A DNA stretch of 10,266 nucleotides from Stenotrophomonas sp. (GTDB lineage Bacteria; Pseudomonadota; Gammaproteobacteria; Xanthomonadales; Xanthomonadaceae). This document shows, one piece after another, positions 9,000-10,266 of this stretch. Under the pieces are notes generated by a model, which ran no database searches, had not been told where the DNA came from, and was given only the letters and a program-made list of their open reading frames with translations. Positions within the stretch are counted from its first letter, which is position 1. Every line of letters starts with the position of its first letter. Both the position numbers and the translations under genes were made by a program. The stretch covers positions 1-10,266 of the forward strand of contig DMZT01000185.1 in NCBI GenBank assembly GCA_003484865.1, in the 5' to 3' direction.

Positions 9000-9162
9000 T
9001 GCCGGCCCTCCTATCGTCCGGGCCGCGGAAGGCGACCCGGACAACTGACCCTACGCTTGCTTCGGGGCCGGTTCAACCCTTTCAAACGATATCGTCGACC
9101 CCGCCTAAGCGGGGTTCAGGCTGAACGCGCAGAACAACGAAAATTAAACAAAAACAACCAGT
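9000..9162. other. Non-coding stretch with stem-loops between the OmpA-like gene and the small ORF
   Basis: No convincing gene is seen here. It holds a perfect stem-loop ACCCCGC-CTAA-GCGGGGT (9098-9115), a 10-base palindrome ACGATATCGT (9086-9095) and an odd palindrome GTTCAG-G-CTGAAC (9114-9126) that shares bases with the stem-loop. A weak minus-strand promoter candidate is TTGAAC (9071-9076), 17 bases, then TAGGGT (9048-9053); only the -35 is reasonable. The block 9131-9160 is A-rich on the plus strand and is the U-tract of the adjacent terminator. Confidence 0.4.
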
Positions 9163-9191
9163 TGCGTCATGACCCCTGCGCATGACGCAGC
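9139..9191 (-). terminator. Intrinsic terminator of the OmpA-like gene
   Basis: Twelve bases after the stop codon at 9204, the minus strand has a perfect 9-bp inverted repeat, TGCGTCATG (9181-9189) and CATGACGCA (9163-9171), around a 9-base loop. A G-T and a G-C pair extend the stem by two (9161-9162 with 9190-9191). It is followed by TGGTTGTTTTTGTTTAATTT. This is a textbook Rho-independent terminator for the gene at 9204-10100. Confidence 0.8.
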
Positions 9192-9203
9192 ACCGGTCCG
9201 GCA

Positions 9204-10100
9204 TCAGGGCGCGATGATGACCTCGGCCGAGCGGGCCTTGGTCGCGGCGGCCTTCTTGCCGCTGACCTGCAACCGGCTGGCACTGACACCAGCCGCCACG
9301 AGCGCATCGCGCAGGGCCTCGGCGCGCTGCTGGCCGACACCGGCCGCGGCGTCGTACGCCTCGATCCGGACCCGGCCCTTCTTGCCGATGTTCAGGTACT
9401 CGGCCAAAGCCTTGGCCTGGCCCTTGGCACCGCCGGACAAGCTGCCCTTGCCGGCCGCGAAAGCATCGCCGTTGAAGGTGAACACTTCGCCGCGGCTGTC
9501 GAACTTGGAGCCCGGCAGCTTGCTGCCCGCCACCAGCTCGGCTTCCTCACGGGCCAGCTTGGCCGCGTTCTGCTGGGCGGCGCTCAGTCGCGCGGTCTGC
9601 TTGCCAGCCACGCTGGTCAGCGCGGTTTCGGCATCCTGGCGGGCCAGCGCTTCCTGCTCGGCCGCCTGGCGCAGGCGCTCGCTTTCCTCGGCCTGGATCT
9701 GGGCCTGCACGCGCAGGCGCTCGGCTTCCTGGCGGGCACGCTGGGCATCGCGGCGGCTGGCTTCGATCAGCAGCTCGCTGCGGGTGCGTTCAAGCTGATC
9801 CACCTCACGCTGGGCCAGCGCGGCACGGACACTGGTCTCGGCGATCTCGACCCGGCGCTCGGCCAGATAACGGGCCTGGTCCTGGTCGCGGCGCTTGGCC
9901 TTGGCCAGATCGGCCACGGCCTGCTGGGCCTGCAAGCGCTCGAAGGCGGCCAGCTGGGCCGCATCCGGGTTGGACTGGATCGCCATCAGACGCTGGGTCA
10001 GCTGGGCCACGGCCGGGTCATCGGCGGCCTGGACCATCAGCGGCAGGCTGAGGCTGGCGGCCAGCAGCAGGCAGGGCATGCGCATCTTGGTGGACATCAT
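9204..10100 (-). CDS. Periplasmic coiled-coil protein with divergent OmpA-like C-terminal domain
   Basis: The 298-aa protein has a signal peptide (residues 1-25: basic MMSTKMRM, hydrophobic LLLAASLSLPLMV, cleavage likely after VQA). A long Ala/Glu/Arg/Gln-rich helix follows (about 45-190), probably a coiled coil. The C-terminal domain (about 203-298) has OmpA-like order: FTFNGDAFAAGKGSL, GRVRIEAYD, then QQRAEALRDALVAAGV. OmpA domains usually carry a GHTD...G...N..LS..RA stretch; here only D250 and R259 seem to correspond, and the connecting loop is short. Peptidoglycan binding is therefore uncertain. The likely location is periplasm or outer-membrane inner face. The first ATG overlaps the upstream gene's stop by one base (TGATG), so the two are coupled; GGGGA lies about ten bases upstream. 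A second ATG directly follows the first. The gene ends at a strong terminator. Confidence 0.85.
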   Translation of the reverse strand: MMSTKMRMPCLLLAASLSLPLMVQAADDPAVAQLTQRLMAIQSNPDAAQLAAFERLQAQQAVADLAKAKRRDQDQARYLAERRVEIAETSVRAALAQREVDQLERTRSELLIEASRRDAQRARQEAERLRVQAQIQAEESERLRQAAEQEALARQDAETALTSVAGKQTARLSAAQQNAAKLAREEAELVAGSKLPGSKFDSRGEVFTFNGDAFAAGKGSLSGGAKGQAKALAEYLNIGKKGRVRIEAYDAAAGVGQQRAEALRDALVAAGVSASRLQVSGKKAAATKARSAEVIIAP

Positions 10101-10266
10101 CAGCGGTCTTCCCCGGTGGCCAACTGGCGCTGCAGCTGGCTGACTTCATTGCGGCGCAGCTGCAGCTGCGCGGTGGCGGTGGCTTCTTCGCTGCGGGCGC
10201 GGGCCAGGTCGGCATCGACCGTGGCGCGAACGGCCAGTATCGGCGCGTTCTTGCGCTCGCGGCGGT
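10100..10266 (-). CDS. 3' end of a helical charged protein (possibly DUF4398 domain), cut by the window edge
   Basis: Only the last 54 residues are in the window, starting RRERKNAPILAVRATVDADL and ending QLQRQLATGEDR. They are charged and helical (LARARSEEATATAQ, LRRNEVSQLQRQ), without membrane segments. DUF4398 proteins, small lipoproteins with helical bodies, are commonly found immediately before OmpA-like coiled-coil genes in pseudomonads and xanthomonads. That assignment rests mainly on context and general composition. The stop codon overlaps the next gene's ATG by one base, which supports a two-gene envelope operon whose products may act together. The N-terminus, needed to confirm a lipobox, lies outside the window. 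Confidence 0.7.
   Translation of the reverse strand, partial: RRERKNAPILAVRATVDADLARARSEEATATAQLQLRRNEVSQLQRQLATGEDR

Overview
The window is a chromosomal stretch of a high-GC gammaproteobacterium. The most likely source is a member of the Xanthomonadaceae (Stenotrophomonas or Xanthomonas group). The basis is the GC-rich coding sequence plus a layout known in that family: a metB-type sulfur gene directly beside wzm/wzt and large O-antigen glycosyltransferase genes. Genus assignment is inference. Every gene I can support reads on the minus strand, so transcription runs from high to low coordinates.

Right part (about 8.5-10.27 kb, upstream in transcription). The 3' end of a helical, charged protein (possibly DUF4398-like) overlaps by one base the start of a periplasmic coiled-coil protein with a divergent OmpA-like C-terminus. 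That gene ends at a strong intrinsic terminator. A non-coding stretch with several inverted repeats follows, then a possible 49-codon small ORF with a terminator-like hairpin inside its 3' end, then a 72-aa DUF465/YdcH-type protein. The small ORF and the DUF465 gene share the same 10-base ribosome-binding block.

Middle part (about 5.8-8.5 kb). A predicted sigma-70 promoter precedes a cystathionine beta-synthase with a C-terminal CBS-domain pair. A Cys/Met-metabolism PLP enzyme (metB type, cystathionine gamma-synthase/lyase) comes next. Together they form a transsulfuration module.

Left part (1-5.8 kb). One base after the metB stop starts wzm, the permease of an O-antigen ABC exporter. It overlaps wzt, an ATPase with a long C-terminal glycan-binding domain. 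Wzt overlaps by 4 bases (ATGA) a 1172-aa protein that joins an N-terminal SAM methyltransferase, a 112-residue coiled coil built of eight 14-residue units, a GT2 glycosyltransferase and a GT4 glycosyltransferase. A further gene probably starts at base 23 and leaves the window on the left.

Functional reading (inference). The large protein would polymerise an O-polysaccharide with its two transferase domains and methylate the non-reducing end. Wzt would recognise that cap and Wzm/Wzt would export the capped chain. The nearest precedents I know are WsaE of Geobacillus (methyltransferase plus two rhamnosyltransferases) and WbdD of E. coli O8/O9a (capping enzyme with a coiled-coil chain-length ruler). 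Cap, ruler and polymerase in one polypeptide is the most interesting thing here.
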